From Clostridia bacterium (GTDB lineage: Bacteria; Bacillota; Thermoanaerobacteria; Thermoanaerobacterales; Thermoanaerobacteraceae): a stretch of DNA of 64,000 bases. A program made the translations under genes and the position numbers. The notes below the pieces were generated by a model. The model was not told the origin of the DNA, did no database searches, and saw only the letters and a program-made list of their open reading frames with translations. Position 1 is the stretch's first letter, and each line of letters begins with the position of its first letter. Shown here in pieces: positions 44,240 through 53,130 of this stretch. The stretch covers positions 1 to 64,000 of the forward strand of contig DULG01000047.1 of assembly GCA_012840485.1 (NCBI GenBank), read 5' to 3'.

Positions 44240-44396
44240 TGAAGGAACAAATGAAGAATGCGTAAGGAGGTGGTAGGTATGGTATTAAGGAGTGGTGTTC
44301 TCCCTTAATCCTACTTCCCATCTCTGCACGCATCACTCCCTATATAAAAAGGGGAGAGGTGAGAGGTCCGCCTCTCCTCCTTTTTATACACCCATT
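44240..44396 (+). ncRNA. Candidate structured small RNA (about 155 nt), with a 9-codon ORF
   Basis: Three nested helices are visible: ATGCGT/ACGCAT (44258-44263 with 44328-44333), GTAGG/CCTAC (44273-44277 with 44310-44314) and ATTAAGG/CCTTAAT (44284-44290 with 44303-44309). A terminator hairpin follows. Inside lies AAGGAGG upstream of ATG and the short frame MVLRSGVLP. The helices would partly hide this start. C-rich unpaired runs (TTCTCCC, CTTCCC, CACTCCC) could pair with ribosome-binding sites. No known RNA family was recognised. Confidence 0.55.
44347..44388 (+). terminator. Rho-independent terminator of the small RNA
   Basis: AAAAAGGGGAGAGG pairs with CCTCTCCTCCTTTTT (one bulged base) across a loop of about 11 nt and ends in TTTTTATAC on the plus strand. 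The stem is GC-rich in an AT-rich setting. Confidence 0.85.
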
Positions 44397-44425
44397 CTAG
44401 ATACACAAAAGTGAGATACGAGCAT

Positions 44426-44850
44426 TTAGAAAATCTCTACTGCTATAGCAAGAAATCTTTCAATAGGTTCCAGATCCATGTAGTTCATTGGTGTACCCGA
44501 CCCTACCGATGCATTTACACCTATAGATGACTGTCCCTCAAATGTTATGTCCTTTAGCAGTCCAACCATCATTGGATTTACAAACCAATTCAAGCCATTT
44601 GGTTCTCTTGTTGCTAGCCAGCAGCCATTTAACCAGTCCTCCTGCTGCCAAGTATCCCATTCTTTTGGATTAGCCGACGGTTGCACTAGTATTCCTCCAT
44701 CTCTAGCAGCCAGCGTTGGAATAACATCTTTGAAGAAACCATCATAACATATAGCAATTTACACTTCGCCAAAAGGCGTAGAAAAAACTTTCAATTCTTC
44801 AAGAGTGCCGGGATTCTGTCATGTAATCGCCCCAGAAGCCATGAACAGCA
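44426..44850 (-). pseudogene. Broken nitrilase/carbon-nitrogen hydrolase gene
   Basis: The ORF track shows only the last 86 residues. Upstream in the same frame the minus strand continues: NPGTLEELKVFSTPFGEV-stop-IAICYDGFFKDVIPTL and then the intact tail. IAICYDG contains the nitrilase nucleophile cysteine. An in-frame TAA lies at 44759-44761, two codons or so before the active-site motif, and an in-frame TGA at 44819-44821. The N-terminal half is missing, cut by the glycosidase-like gene. It is a decayed relic. Confidence 0.8.
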
Positions 44851-44860
44851 AACACTACTT

Positions 44861-46651
44861 TTATCTATTCCACTTCTCAAAAAGTATTTTATAAAGTGCC
44901 ATGGCAAGATATCCTGCACCAGTTGCAAATCCTACCCCAGTTTTAGCCTCTCCTGTGTCTTTGTCAAAACTCTCTGCCAAAAGCCCATAGTCCATATTGG
45001 CATTTTTAAGCCAGAAAAGAGCCTCTTCTCTCTTTAATGGATTTAACAAGCTTCCACAAAGTCCTAAACCTGAAGGTGTATTAGGATGATGGTCGCAGGC
45101 AAGTTCTTTTATTTTGGCATCCTCAAAATAGTATTTGTATCTGGGAGAATAGTAGTATTCAATGGTATTTTTAAATATTTCATCCTCGTAATCTACAAAT
45201 TCATAGTAATATATAAGCCCTAGATTACCAGGAGGGTCGTTGTAAAGCTTGTAATTTCCTTTTCCATCTGTAGACCAAGCAAAAATAGACTTCCCATCAA
45301 CCTCTGTCACAAGGTATTTGTATATCCCCTTGTAAATTCCCTCAATCTTTTTTTGCAAAGTTTCCGCTTTGTCTTGCCAGTTGAGTTTTAAGTATAATTC
45401 TTTTAAGTTTATAAACCCTCTCCACAATATCACATTGTCTATTGTCACAAAAGGATAATCTGAAGGGTCATCAGAAGGCAGCAAAAACGTCTTGTAAAGC
45501 CCCGTTTCCTTGTCAAACTCCTTTTCAACTCGGCTGTATACCCTCTCAAGAGCTTTTATAAGTTCCATATCGCCCAAATCTATGTCCATATTTCCTATGA
45601 GAATAAAATAGCTCGCCGCTTCATCCAGTTCAAACCCCGGATACAGCACAGTCCCATCAATGTAGTGGGCGTGGTCTCCCGCATTTTTGCTGTGCCTTAT
45701 AACCATTTCCCTTGCTATAAAATCGTGAAAACCTTTATCTATTAGTTTAACAGCAGGAAATGACCACAGAAAACTATCCCTTTCCCAAAAAGCACCAGAA
45801 ACGTAATATCTCTGGCTTCTCGATGTCAATGCAATGTAACTATCTGTTTCCATATCTTTTCCAATGGCGAAAAAGTAATTAAAAAACAAATTTTTATTGA
45901 GTAATCTCTCTAAATCACTATCTTGCGGATACTTTATGTACTTGCTTTCAAGAAAGTTTTTAAGCTCTTTGTATATATCTTTAAATCCTTTTCTCTTAAA
46001 ATGTATTAAAGTTGTAGAGGCTCCATCCATGTCAGAATTTACAGTTATATAAAAGCAGTTTTTGCTATAAGCTTTTGATTTAAGTAAAAGCTTATCTTCT
46101 TTTTCTTCATAGTCAAAATCTTTTTCACCGCCAAAAGCAAGAGCAAAAGATATATTGCAAGAATAAATACTTAAAGCAGGATTTTTGAGCCATTTATCAA
46201 TCTTAAACTCTTTTTTAAAGTCCACATCATGAGAATTAAATCGCAAAAAGCTTAATTTGTCCACCTTCACTTCTAAATAAACATCCATTCTACTAGAACA
46301 CTCAAATTCATACACAAATCCCTTTTCCTTCATGTCGGTATAAATTTTTACCAATGCCCACTCACCGTTATCAAAACGCAATTTAATAGATGGAATAAAA
46401 TAAATTTCCTCATTTGCTTCGCTGTTTACTATTTCAAGTTCCTTTCCATCTTTATAAAATATAGGCTTAAATAAAGCTTCATCACCTGATAACTCCACAA
46501 GCCCTTTGTTTGAAAGAGAGACAATGTTTAGACTTTTTATAGAAGCATCTTCTATACTTATCTCAGGCAAACTTATATAGTGATTGCCCGCATATAAAAC
46601 CCTAATATTTTCGTCAAGTTCAGACGGCTTTGTTATAATTTTATCCATCAT
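44861..46651 (-). CDS. Six-hairpin glycosidase-like protein
   Basis: The 596-residue protein has a beta-rich N-terminal half (to about 225) and an (alpha/alpha)6-type C-terminal half with SGAFWERDSFLWSFPAVKL, HYIDGTVLYPGFELDEAASYFI, WSTDGKGNYKLYNDPPGNLG, CDHHPNTPSGLGLCG and LLAESFDKDTGEAKTGVGFATGAGYLA. Repeated Trp, Asp, Glu and Asn-rich loops fit a glycoside hydrolase of the GH15/63/125 kind. Family and substrate are unknown. No signal peptide is seen, so it acts in the cytoplasm. GGGAGG precedes the ATG. Confidence 0.65.
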   Translation of the reverse strand: MMDKIITKPSELDENIRVLYAGNHYISLPEISIEDASIKSLNIVSLSNKGLVELSGDEALFKPIFYKDGKELEIVNSEANEEIYFIPSIKLRFDNGEWALVKIYTDMKEKGFVYEFECSSRMDVYLEVKVDKLSFLRFNSHDVDFKKEFKIDKWLKNPALSIYSCNISFALAFGGEKDFDYEEKEDKLLLKSKAYSKNCFYITVNSDMDGASTTLIHFKRKGFKDIYKELKNFLESKYIKYPQDSDLERLLNKNLFFNYFFAIGKDMETDSYIALTSRSQRYYVSGAFWERDSFLWSFPAVKLIDKGFHDFIAREMVIRHSKNAGDHAHYIDGTVLYPGFELDEAASYFILIGNMDIDLGDMELIKALERVYSRVEKEFDKETGLYKTFLLPSDDPSDYPFVTIDNVILWRGFINLKELYLKLNWQDKAETLQKKIEGIYKGIYKYLVTEVDGKSIFAWSTDGKGNYKLYNDPPGNLGLIYYYEFVDYEDEIFKNTIEYYYSPRYKYYFEDAKIKELACDHHPNTPSGLGLCGSLLNPLKREEALFWLKNANMDYGLLAESFDKDTGEAKTGVGFATGAGYLAMALYKILFEKWNR

Positions 46652-47020
46652 AAAAACCTCCCACGTACCATATATACATTATAAACAAGAAATTTCATAT
46701 CTAACACTTCAGTTATTCTATAAACCTATTGCTTTAGGTAAGAAGAAGTACTTTAAGGTAGTAGAGAGCCAAGATTTTCACCAGCGAAAATAAAAATCAA
46801 TTTTAATAAAATAAAATTAAGACTCATAAAAATCGTTTTCATCTTTTGTTAGAGAAATTCCTTTAACAACAATTTTTAGAAGGTATGTATATCTCCCCGT
46901 TAAAGACATATAGCATGATTAACCATATTAAGTTAAGTATCTCTTTTTAACTTATTGAATATAAACTTTTTCTAAATTTATTTTGCTGCCTGACAGTGTA
47001 CTAAATATCTCTCCTTCTTT
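46652..47020 (-). other. 369-bp intergenic gap without a recognised gene
   Basis: The gap is AT-rich. A plus-strand frame (…ALGKKKYFKVVESQDFHQRK, ending at 46793) has no start signals and may be a decayed fragment. An 8-bp stem TAAGTTAA/TTAACTTA (about 46929-46951) lacks a T-tail. I see no promoter convincing enough to list for the downstream glycosidase-like gene. Confidence 0.4.
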
Positions 47021-48154
47021 TTAAGACTTTATAGTTTTTACTAACCTAAAAATTCTCTCAGCAGATTTTTCTAACAATGTCGGTGCGTTTTTTATGGCAT
47101 CTTCAAGGGACATTGGTTTTTCCACGATTGAAAAAATACTGCTAACTCCAATTTCATAAAGATTTTCTATATCTTCAACCGTTCCTGCTATTGCAATAAG
47201 TGGTTTATTATGCTTTTTGCACAATTTAGCTATTCCCGAAATTGTTTTTCCAAATGCTGTTTGAGAATCTATTTTCCCTTCCCCGGAAATTACTATATCA
47301 GCCTCTTTTATTTTTTCTTCAAGTTTTAATGTTTCCATTGTTATTTCTATACCACTTTTTAACTGTGCATTTAGAAATGCCATGAGTCCTGCACCTAAGC
47401 CACCTGCAGCACCCGAGCCTGGAACATCTATTATTTTTTTATGAAAATACTTTTCTAAAAGTTTCCCATAATGTTCAAGGCTTTTATCTAAAACTTCCAC
47501 CATCTCCTTCGTGGCTCCCTTTTGTGGACCATAGACTCTCGACGCACCATTTTCTCCTATTAGAGGATTTGTTATGTCACAGGCTACGACAAATTCACAT
47601 TCCTTTAGTCTATCATCAAGATTTGAAGTATCTATTGAGTAAATTTTTGAAAGTTCTCCTCCCCCAAGGCCTATTTCTCTACCATATTTATCATAAAATT
47701 TAACACCTAGCGCCATTGCCATGCCGGCACCACCATCGTTTGTTGCGCTCCCACCTATTGCTATAATGAATTTTCTGCAGCCTCTATCTAATGCGTCTTT
47801 TATAAGCTGACCGGTTCCGTATGTTGTTGTAATCATGGGATTTCTCTCATAATCCTTTAAAAGATAAAGTCCCGAGGCGGCAGCCATTTCTATAACTGCT
47901 GTTTTGCCATCACCTAATATTCCATAAAAGCTTTCAATATCTCTCCCTAGAGGATCTTTTGCCTTTGTTTTTATTATTTTCCCTCCAGTTGCATTAACTA
48001 ATGATTCAACAGTGCCTTCGCCACCATCTGCCAGAGGGACTTTCTCAATAATGGCTTTTGGGAAAATCTTCAAAATTCCTTTTTCTATGCTATCTGCAAC
48101 CTTTAAAGCGGATAAACTTTCTTTGAATTTATCGGGAGCTATAAGAATCTTCAC
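47021..48154 (-). CDS. glxK: Glycerate kinase
   Basis: The 377-residue enzyme phosphorylates D-glycerate to 2-phosphoglycerate (this family) and belongs to the GlxK/GarK type. MKILIAPDKFKESLSALKVADSIE, VPLADGGEGTVESLV, AVIEMAAASGLYLL, IIAIGGSATNDGGAGMAMALG, GSGAAGGLGAGLMAFL and VISGEGKIDSQTAFGKT are all present. It is downstream of a CdaR-type regulator, the usual arrangement for glycerate or sugar-diacid use. Confidence 0.94.
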   Translation of the reverse strand: MKILIAPDKFKESLSALKVADSIEKGILKIFPKAIIEKVPLADGGEGTVESLVNATGGKIIKTKAKDPLGRDIESFYGILGDGKTAVIEMAAASGLYLLKDYERNPMITTTYGTGQLIKDALDRGCRKFIIAIGGSATNDGGAGMAMALGVKFYDKYGREIGLGGGELSKIYSIDTSNLDDRLKECEFVVACDITNPLIGENGASRVYGPQKGATKEMVEVLDKSLEHYGKLLEKYFHKKIIDVPGSGAAGGLGAGLMAFLNAQLKSGIEITMETLKLEEKIKEADIVISGEGKIDSQTAFGKTISGIAKLCKKHNKPLIAIAGTVEDIENLYEIGVSSIFSIVEKPMSLEDAIKNAPTLLEKSAERIFRLVKTIKS

Positions 48155-48272
48155 AACATCACCACCATTTTATTTTTATCATAAAACCCTTTTGTTTAAT
48201 ATATTCAAAAAGAACAATAATTCACTGTAATTTTTATATAATTTTTGTGCATAAATAACAAAACCCCATCAC

Positions 48273-49415
48273 TCAAGGAGATAATTGATTAATCAATATT
48301 GATATATAAACTTTCATACAAACATAAGGATTTGTTATATCTACATTAAATTTTTCTTTTATCTTATTTAATCTATAGGTAAGAGTATTTCTGTGAATAA
48401 AAAGTTTTTTAGAAGCAAGATTTATATTCATTCCGCTTTCAAAATAAACTTTAATAGTGTTTATTATATCTTTGTTTTTCGAATTTAAAATATCTTTATA
48501 TTCTTCAAAGAATAGCGCACTATCAATGGATAAATTATGAATCAATAGTTCTACTTTGTAATCTTTGAAATCTAAAACATCTTTGTCAATCCTTCTTCCA
48601 ATATCTATTAACTCATTTGCAATTTTAAAAGAAGTATGATAGTTTTTTATATCTTTACAATCTGGGCCTATTCCTATGATGCAGGAAAGATTAAATTTCT
48701 TTTTAACCCCTTCTTGAAGTTCTTTACAGAAAGACATAGGGTTTTTAGAGCTCAGCATTATAACAAATCTATCTTCGTTAAAGTTAAAGACTATCTCATC
48801 GTGATTTAATTTACTTTTTATAAATTCTACAATGTTTTCCTTTAATTCTTGAATATCTATCTCTTTTAAGTTTTTGGATAAAATAAAATCATTAAAGCCT
48901 CTAATATCAGCAACAATTAAACTTCTCTGCTTTTTTATATCAAAGCCTATAAGTTTAGCTCTGCTTTCTAAAATTTTTTCTTCTTCATGCCCTATATTAG
49001 GATGATTGAGAATTTCTTTAATGAAACTTACCATTGCTCTCGAATGTAATGCTTCATACTTTTTATTCTCATATTCTTGGACCATAAGCTCAACTAATTC
49101 CTTAATTATTCTCCCAAAGCCAATTATTTCTTTTGGTTCACCTGTAATTCCAACAACACCTATTACTTCACTATTATAAAACAAAGGAACGTTTATCCCT
49201 TTTTTAGTTCCTTTGTAATATTCTATATTGCTATCATCTATAATAACATCGATCTTTCTCGAGGCTGCAATTTTTGCCCCTTCATGGAAAGAGCCTATCC
49301 TTGTAGAATCTCCTGATGCTATAATTACCCCTTTTGTATCCATAATGTTTATATTTTTGCCAAGAATATTCATAAGCCTATTTACAATCTTTTGATAATC
49401 CTCATGACTGAGCAT
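48273..49415 (-). CDS. cdaR: CdaR/PucR-type sugar-diacid (glycerate) regulator
   Basis: The 380-residue regulator has an N-terminal sugar-diacid recognition domain (HEDYQKIVNRLMNILGKNINIMDTKGVIIASGDSTRIG), a middle GGDEF-like region without obvious catalytic residues, and a C-terminal PucR-type helix-turn-helix (NLASKKLFIHRNTLTYRLNKIKEKF). CdaR activates glycerate and glucarate genes in other bacteria; the glycerate kinase 118 bp downstream is the likely target. ATG 49415 behind AGAGGG is preferred to the track start two codons earlier. Confidence 0.88.
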   Translation of the reverse strand: MLSHEDYQKIVNRLMNILGKNINIMDTKGVIIASGDSTRIGSFHEGAKIAASRKIDVIIDDSNIEYYKGTKKGINVPLFYNSEVIGVVGITGEPKEIIGFGRIIKELVELMVQEYENKKYEALHSRAMVSFIKEILNHPNIGHEEEKILESRAKLIGFDIKKQRSLIVADIRGFNDFILSKNLKEIDIQELKENIVEFIKSKLNHDEIVFNFNEDRFVIMLSSKNPMSFCKELQEGVKKKFNLSCIIGIGPDCKDIKNYHTSFKIANELIDIGRRIDKDVLDFKDYKVELLIHNLSIDSALFFEEYKDILNSKNKDIINTIKVYFESGMNINLASKKLFIHRNTLTYRLNKIKEKFNVDITNPYVCMKVYISILINQLSP

Positions 49416-49638
49416 AAGCATCCCTCTTAAAAGTTAATTGATTTAGGTTTTCGCAGAGTTCCCAAATTCCTTATAAATTAGGGGGTTCTTCTATATATTT
49501 CCAAAAGAATTCCACCGCTTTTGTGGTATTTTAAGCAACATGCAAAAAGATTAAAAAAGACGTATTCATTGCACCAAAGTACGTGGGGCCTGAGGAATGG
49601 TCTACAGCCTTGACACGGCTGATAAAATAGTGATACCC

Positions 49639-51258
49639 TCATTTACCTTCAAGTGAAATTAGCGCTGCTCCAAGTGCTCCAATAATCTGTGGTTCAAATG
49701 GAATTATAAGTTTTTCGCCGAGCCTGCTTTCGATGGCATAAACTACTCCCTGATTTTTGGCAACGCCCCCTGTCATCATGTATTTTCCCTTTCTCCCTAT
49801 TCTGTCAACCAGGGAAACTGCTTTTGAAGCAACGGCTTTATTGAGGGCATGTATTATATCCCTCTGGTCCTTATTTTGGGCAATAAGAGATATTACTTCC
49901 GATTCTGCAAATACAGTGCACATACTGGTAATCGTGATATTCTCTTTTACTTCCTTATGTACTTTTGCCATTTCTTCTATTGAAATGCCTAACGTTCTCG
50001 CCATTACTTCAAGAAACCGGCCTGTCCCTGCTGAACATTTGTCATTCATCACAAAATCAATAACATTGCCGCTGTCATCTAACCTTATCACTTTGCTATC
50101 CTGTCCGCCTATATCTATAACAGTTCTAACAGTATTGTCTATAAAAAATGCGCCTTTGCCGTGACAGGTAAGTTCGGTTACAATTCTATCTGCAAAAGGA
50201 ATGCTTATCCTTCCATACCCTGTTGCTACTACTGATGTAATATCCTTTTCTTGAAGTCCCGCACTGTTTAAAGCAATTTCAAAAGCTTTATAGGCACTTT
50301 CAAGAGCTTTAGGACCTGTAGGGATAATAGAATATGATATTATGTTTTTGTTTTCGTCGATTATGACTACATTTGTAGAAGTAGAGCCACTATCCACTCC
50401 TACAAAATACCCTTTCTTGGCTTTTTGTTTTTCCATCTTTTTAATACCGGTTGATTCCAAAAAGGCATCTATTCTTGTTAAAATCTGTCCGCTATTTGAA
50501 TCGTTATAGTCAGTTTCAATTTTTAAAAGTGGGAGGTCTGTTTTGCTTTTGAGTTCAGCATACTCATAGGAATAAAAATCACAGAACTTTATGGTGTTGT
50601 ATATTATCCCCTTGAATTCTTTATTGATTAACTTGCTTCGATCTTCTGCCATTCTCATACAGGGTGTTAAATTGAGAAGCGATTCCGCATAGCTTTTTAA
50701 TAAATTATCTCTTGCTTCAATATTGAATACTCTTTCTTCACCTGTGCAGGTAAAATTTATTACGCTTGCTGTACAAGAATTTATGATTTTTTCTATAACA
50801 TCATCTTTAAGTCTCGCACCTAATATAGCAATGCTTTCAGTGTATTTCTCTTTATTAAAAAACTTGCTTTCTACAATTTTTAGCAAATTCTCTTCAGCAA
50901 AATTCTTGTTTTTAAAAGCCTGATACGCTTCTATAAATTCAATTATTTCATTGTAAAAAAGATTTATTGCGAGAGGATCTTTTTTTCTGGGCAGGTCTAG
51001 GAGATAGATAAATTTTACTTTATCTATTAATACATCATAAAGTCTTCTTATACTGTCACAGCAGGCAGTTAATATAACCTCTTCAATATTATTTTCAATT
51101 ATATTTTCCAAAACCCCTTTTGCAAAACTGCATATATTTGAGTGAATCAGGGCCTCAGCACGCTCGTGAGACTTATATCCTGGATCAAGTCTTACTGGTT
51201 CTTCTCCAAAGGCTTCGATTATTTCTACAGGCGTGTATTTGCAAATGTACCCTATCAA
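49639..51258 (-). CDS. Fusion of HgdB-like dehydratase domain with BadF/HgdC-type activase
   Basis: The 539-residue protein has two parts. Residues 1 to about 265 resemble a 2-hydroxyacyl-CoA dehydratase subunit (YTPVEIIEAFGEEPVRL, NICSFAKGVLENI, LTACCDSIRRLYDVL, FTCTGEERVF, LTPCMRMAEDR). From about 278 the activase starts: VGVDSGSTSTNVVIIDE (ATP site), DIGGQDSKVIRL, the [4Fe-4S] cysteines in KCSAGTGRFLEVMARTLG and TSMCTVFAESEV, and MTGGVAKNQGVV. Activases inject an electron at ATP cost into their partner. Fusion with a dehydratase-like domain is uncommon. The partner is probably the next protein upstream. Confidence 0.85.
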   Translation of the reverse strand: MIGYICKYTPVEIIEAFGEEPVRLDPGYKSHERAEALIHSNICSFAKGVLENIIENNIEEVILTACCDSIRRLYDVLIDKVKFIYLLDLPRKKDPLAINLFYNEIIEFIEAYQAFKNKNFAEENLLKIVESKFFNKEKYTESIAILGARLKDDVIEKIINSCTASVINFTCTGEERVFNIEARDNLLKSYAESLLNLTPCMRMAEDRSKLINKEFKGIIYNTIKFCDFYSYEYAELKSKTDLPLLKIETDYNDSNSGQILTRIDAFLESTGIKKMEKQKAKKGYFVGVDSGSTSTNVVIIDENKNIISYSIIPTGPKALESAYKAFEIALNSAGLQEKDITSVVATGYGRISIPFADRIVTELTCHGKGAFFIDNTVRTVIDIGGQDSKVIRLDDSGNVIDFVMNDKCSAGTGRFLEVMARTLGISIEEMAKVHKEVKENITITSMCTVFAESEVISLIAQNKDQRDIIHALNKAVASKAVSLVDRIGRKGKYMMTGGVAKNQGVVYAIESRLGEKLIIPFEPQIIGALGAALISLEGK

Positions 51259-51282
51259 TTTTTCACCTCCAGAAGGATTTTG

Positions 51283-52533
51283 CTAGAGCATTTCAAGAAA
51301 GGCTTCAAGCCTCGTCCTATTCTGTCCTTCTTGATTATTTCTTTTGTCTACACAATCCCCATCTAAATAAAGAAATGGAATACCCAATTCTGAAGCAAGA
51401 TTTTTAATTATAAACGTTCCACCCATGGACTGTTTACAGCCCAAATGACAAAACTGTATAATGCCGTCCGGTTTTATTTTTTCTATCAGTTCTTTGATTC
51501 TTGCAACTTTTCTATTTATTTCACCATTAAAAGAGTTTAAGATAAGCTTTTCAGCAATTCCCTTGAAGGGGTCGTTTTCATCAATTTCATCAAGAAAATC
51601 ATAATTTAAGTCACTACCAGCAATGTGAAATTTATCGCTGAAGTTAAAGTAATCTTTAAAATTTTTCTCAAATATAGGAAGAAGGTGTATAAAAAATATG
51701 CTTTTTCCACTTCTTTCAGGAGCTCTTTTTATATCCTCCACTAACATATCATAAAAATGTAATACTTCCTTGCTTCCAATGAATACATGGGATGCAAAGA
51801 GCATATACATTTCAAAGGTCATAGTAGGTATAAATCTTTTTTCTCCCGCATAATTTAAATATTCTCTCATAAGTGCTCTTGTTTTATTTTCCGTTTTTAC
51901 AGCTTCCCTCAATTTATCAGTATCAAGCTTTCTATTAAAAACTTCCCCAAGCTTTTCCGCCACTTCTAAAAGCTGTTTTTTTACATACACTACGGCGTCT
52001 TTAGAATATTTATAGGGAATATCAATAATGTACAGTGGAACCCCGTGCTTTTTTGAAAGATACTTGAAAGTAGGTATATTCGCATCGCAGATGGTGGAAG
52101 TAGTCATCATAAATTTAGGTTTTTTGAGAATATTAAGCTCACTGGCTCCTATAAAAGTTTTATGGTAACTGCATAAAGTATTTGACATGCCTCTCGATTC
52201 GGCAGTATCAATAAGATAATCTTCGATGAAGAAGCCTGACATGAAAGAAGAATATGCTTCAATAAATAAAGGTTTTATGTCCACGGCGATCAAAAATTCA
52301 GAGGGTGCAAAAAGGTTTACCCAAGCAGAATTTTGAGGATTTGCTAGAGAGTCTTTTATGCTTTTTATAGAGTATTTATTTAGATAATGAAGAGATTTGG
52401 GAATCCTCCTGTCTTTGAAAAAGCTCACATAATAATAAGCAGTGGTAAGACCAAGGTTTATCAGCTTATTTACTTTTTCCAGTCTATCCATATTATCTTT
52501 TATAATATTGGTATAAATCTTTACTGTATCCAT
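51283..52533 (-). CDS. 2-hydroxyacyl-CoA dehydratase/benzoyl-CoA reductase subunit-like protein
   Basis: The 416-residue protein matches the HgdB/BcrC/FldC superfamily: VNLFAPSEFLIAVDIKPLFIE, SNTLCSYHKTFIGA, MMTTSTICDANIPTFKYLS, and a C-terminal DGIIQFCHLGCKQSMGG motif. It has five cysteines that could hold an iron-sulfur cluster (LCS, ICD, FCHLGC, DCV). Substrate is unknown: these enzymes dehydrate hydroxyacyl-CoAs, but relatives with double-cubane clusters reduce small molecules. The start is ATG 52533; the track start lies 11 codons earlier. It sits 25 bp before the fused activase. Confidence 0.85.
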   Translation of the reverse strand: MDTVKIYTNIIKDNMDRLEKVNKLINLGLTTAYYYVSFFKDRRIPKSLHYLNKYSIKSIKDSLANPQNSAWVNLFAPSEFLIAVDIKPLFIEAYSSFMSGFFIEDYLIDTAESRGMSNTLCSYHKTFIGASELNILKKPKFMMTTSTICDANIPTFKYLSKKHGVPLYIIDIPYKYSKDAVVYVKKQLLEVAEKLGEVFNRKLDTDKLREAVKTENKTRALMREYLNYAGEKRFIPTMTFEMYMLFASHVFIGSKEVLHFYDMLVEDIKRAPERSGKSIFFIHLLPIFEKNFKDYFNFSDKFHIAGSDLNYDFLDEIDENDPFKGIAEKLILNSFNGEINRKVARIKELIEKIKPDGIIQFCHLGCKQSMGGTFIIKNLASELGIPFLYLDGDCVDKRNNQEGQNRTRLEAFLEML

Positions 52534-52609
52534 TTTATCACTACCCCATAAACTCCCTTTCCTCACAGAAGTGGTTTTTTCTCCAGTTGATATTTATATT
52601 TCTCATCTC

Positions 52610-53029
52610 CTAGATAATTTGTCTTGCCCTTTCCCTAAGCATTCTTTCTTCTTCATTTTCAGGCTCAGGTAAGGTAACATTATGCGGCGCTGGCCTTCCA
52701 TTCTCATCTACATGAATAAAAGTAGCAAAGCCTTCTAATATAGGCTCAGCTTCATCATTTTTATATATTTTAGCATAAGTTTTTACACTAGACCTTCCAG
52801 TTAAAACTACACGGGATTTTATTTTTATAATATCTCCTTTTGTCGCACTTTTTTTAAATTCAAGGCCATGTATTTTCAGGCAAACAATGTTTTCAGGCTT
52901 TTTTATAAGGTCACAGGCAGCTATAAAACAAGCTTCCACAAACCATTCAGCTATTCTTCCAGCAAAAAGAGTACCATGATGGTTCAAATCCTCTGATTTG
53001 ACAAGATGCGCAATACTTATTTCATTCAT
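52610..53029 (-). CDS. Hotdog-fold acyl-CoA thioesterase
   Basis: The 139-residue protein is a YciA/BFIT-type thioesterase: NHHGTLFAGRIAEWFVEACFIAA, IHGLEFKKSATKGDIIKIKSRVVLTGRSSV and EGFATFIHVDENGRPAPHN. It hydrolyses acyl-CoA to acid and CoA. It lies about 75 bp upstream of the dehydratase-like gene on the same strand, which suggests that the group acts on CoA esters; that is an inference from neighbourhood. Confidence 0.85.
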   Translation of the reverse strand: MNEISIAHLVKSEDLNHHGTLFAGRIAEWFVEACFIAACDLIKKPENIVCLKIHGLEFKKSATKGDIIKIKSRVVLTGRSSVKTYAKIYKNDEAEPILEGFATFIHVDENGRPAPHNVTLPEPENEEERMLRERARQII

Positions 53030-53130
53030 ACGTTTGCCTCCTTTTTATTTAACTTTGCTGCATAACTTTGAGATATCACTATTCCAAAGAATTTAAATCA
53101 AGCAAAAACTACCTTTCTCCTTACTCCTTA

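Noticed and set aside
44240-44396. Small RNA as 6S RNA, SRP RNA or a known riboswitch
   Set aside because: Length and visible helices do not match: no end-to-end rod of 6S, no SRP loop sequence, and no known riboswitch core or downstream gene on that strand.
49541-49630. Plus-strand fragment ending …VGPEEWSTALTRLIK
   Set aside because: It could be a gene tail, but it has only 29 codons, no start and no recognisable family. I cannot tell it from chance.
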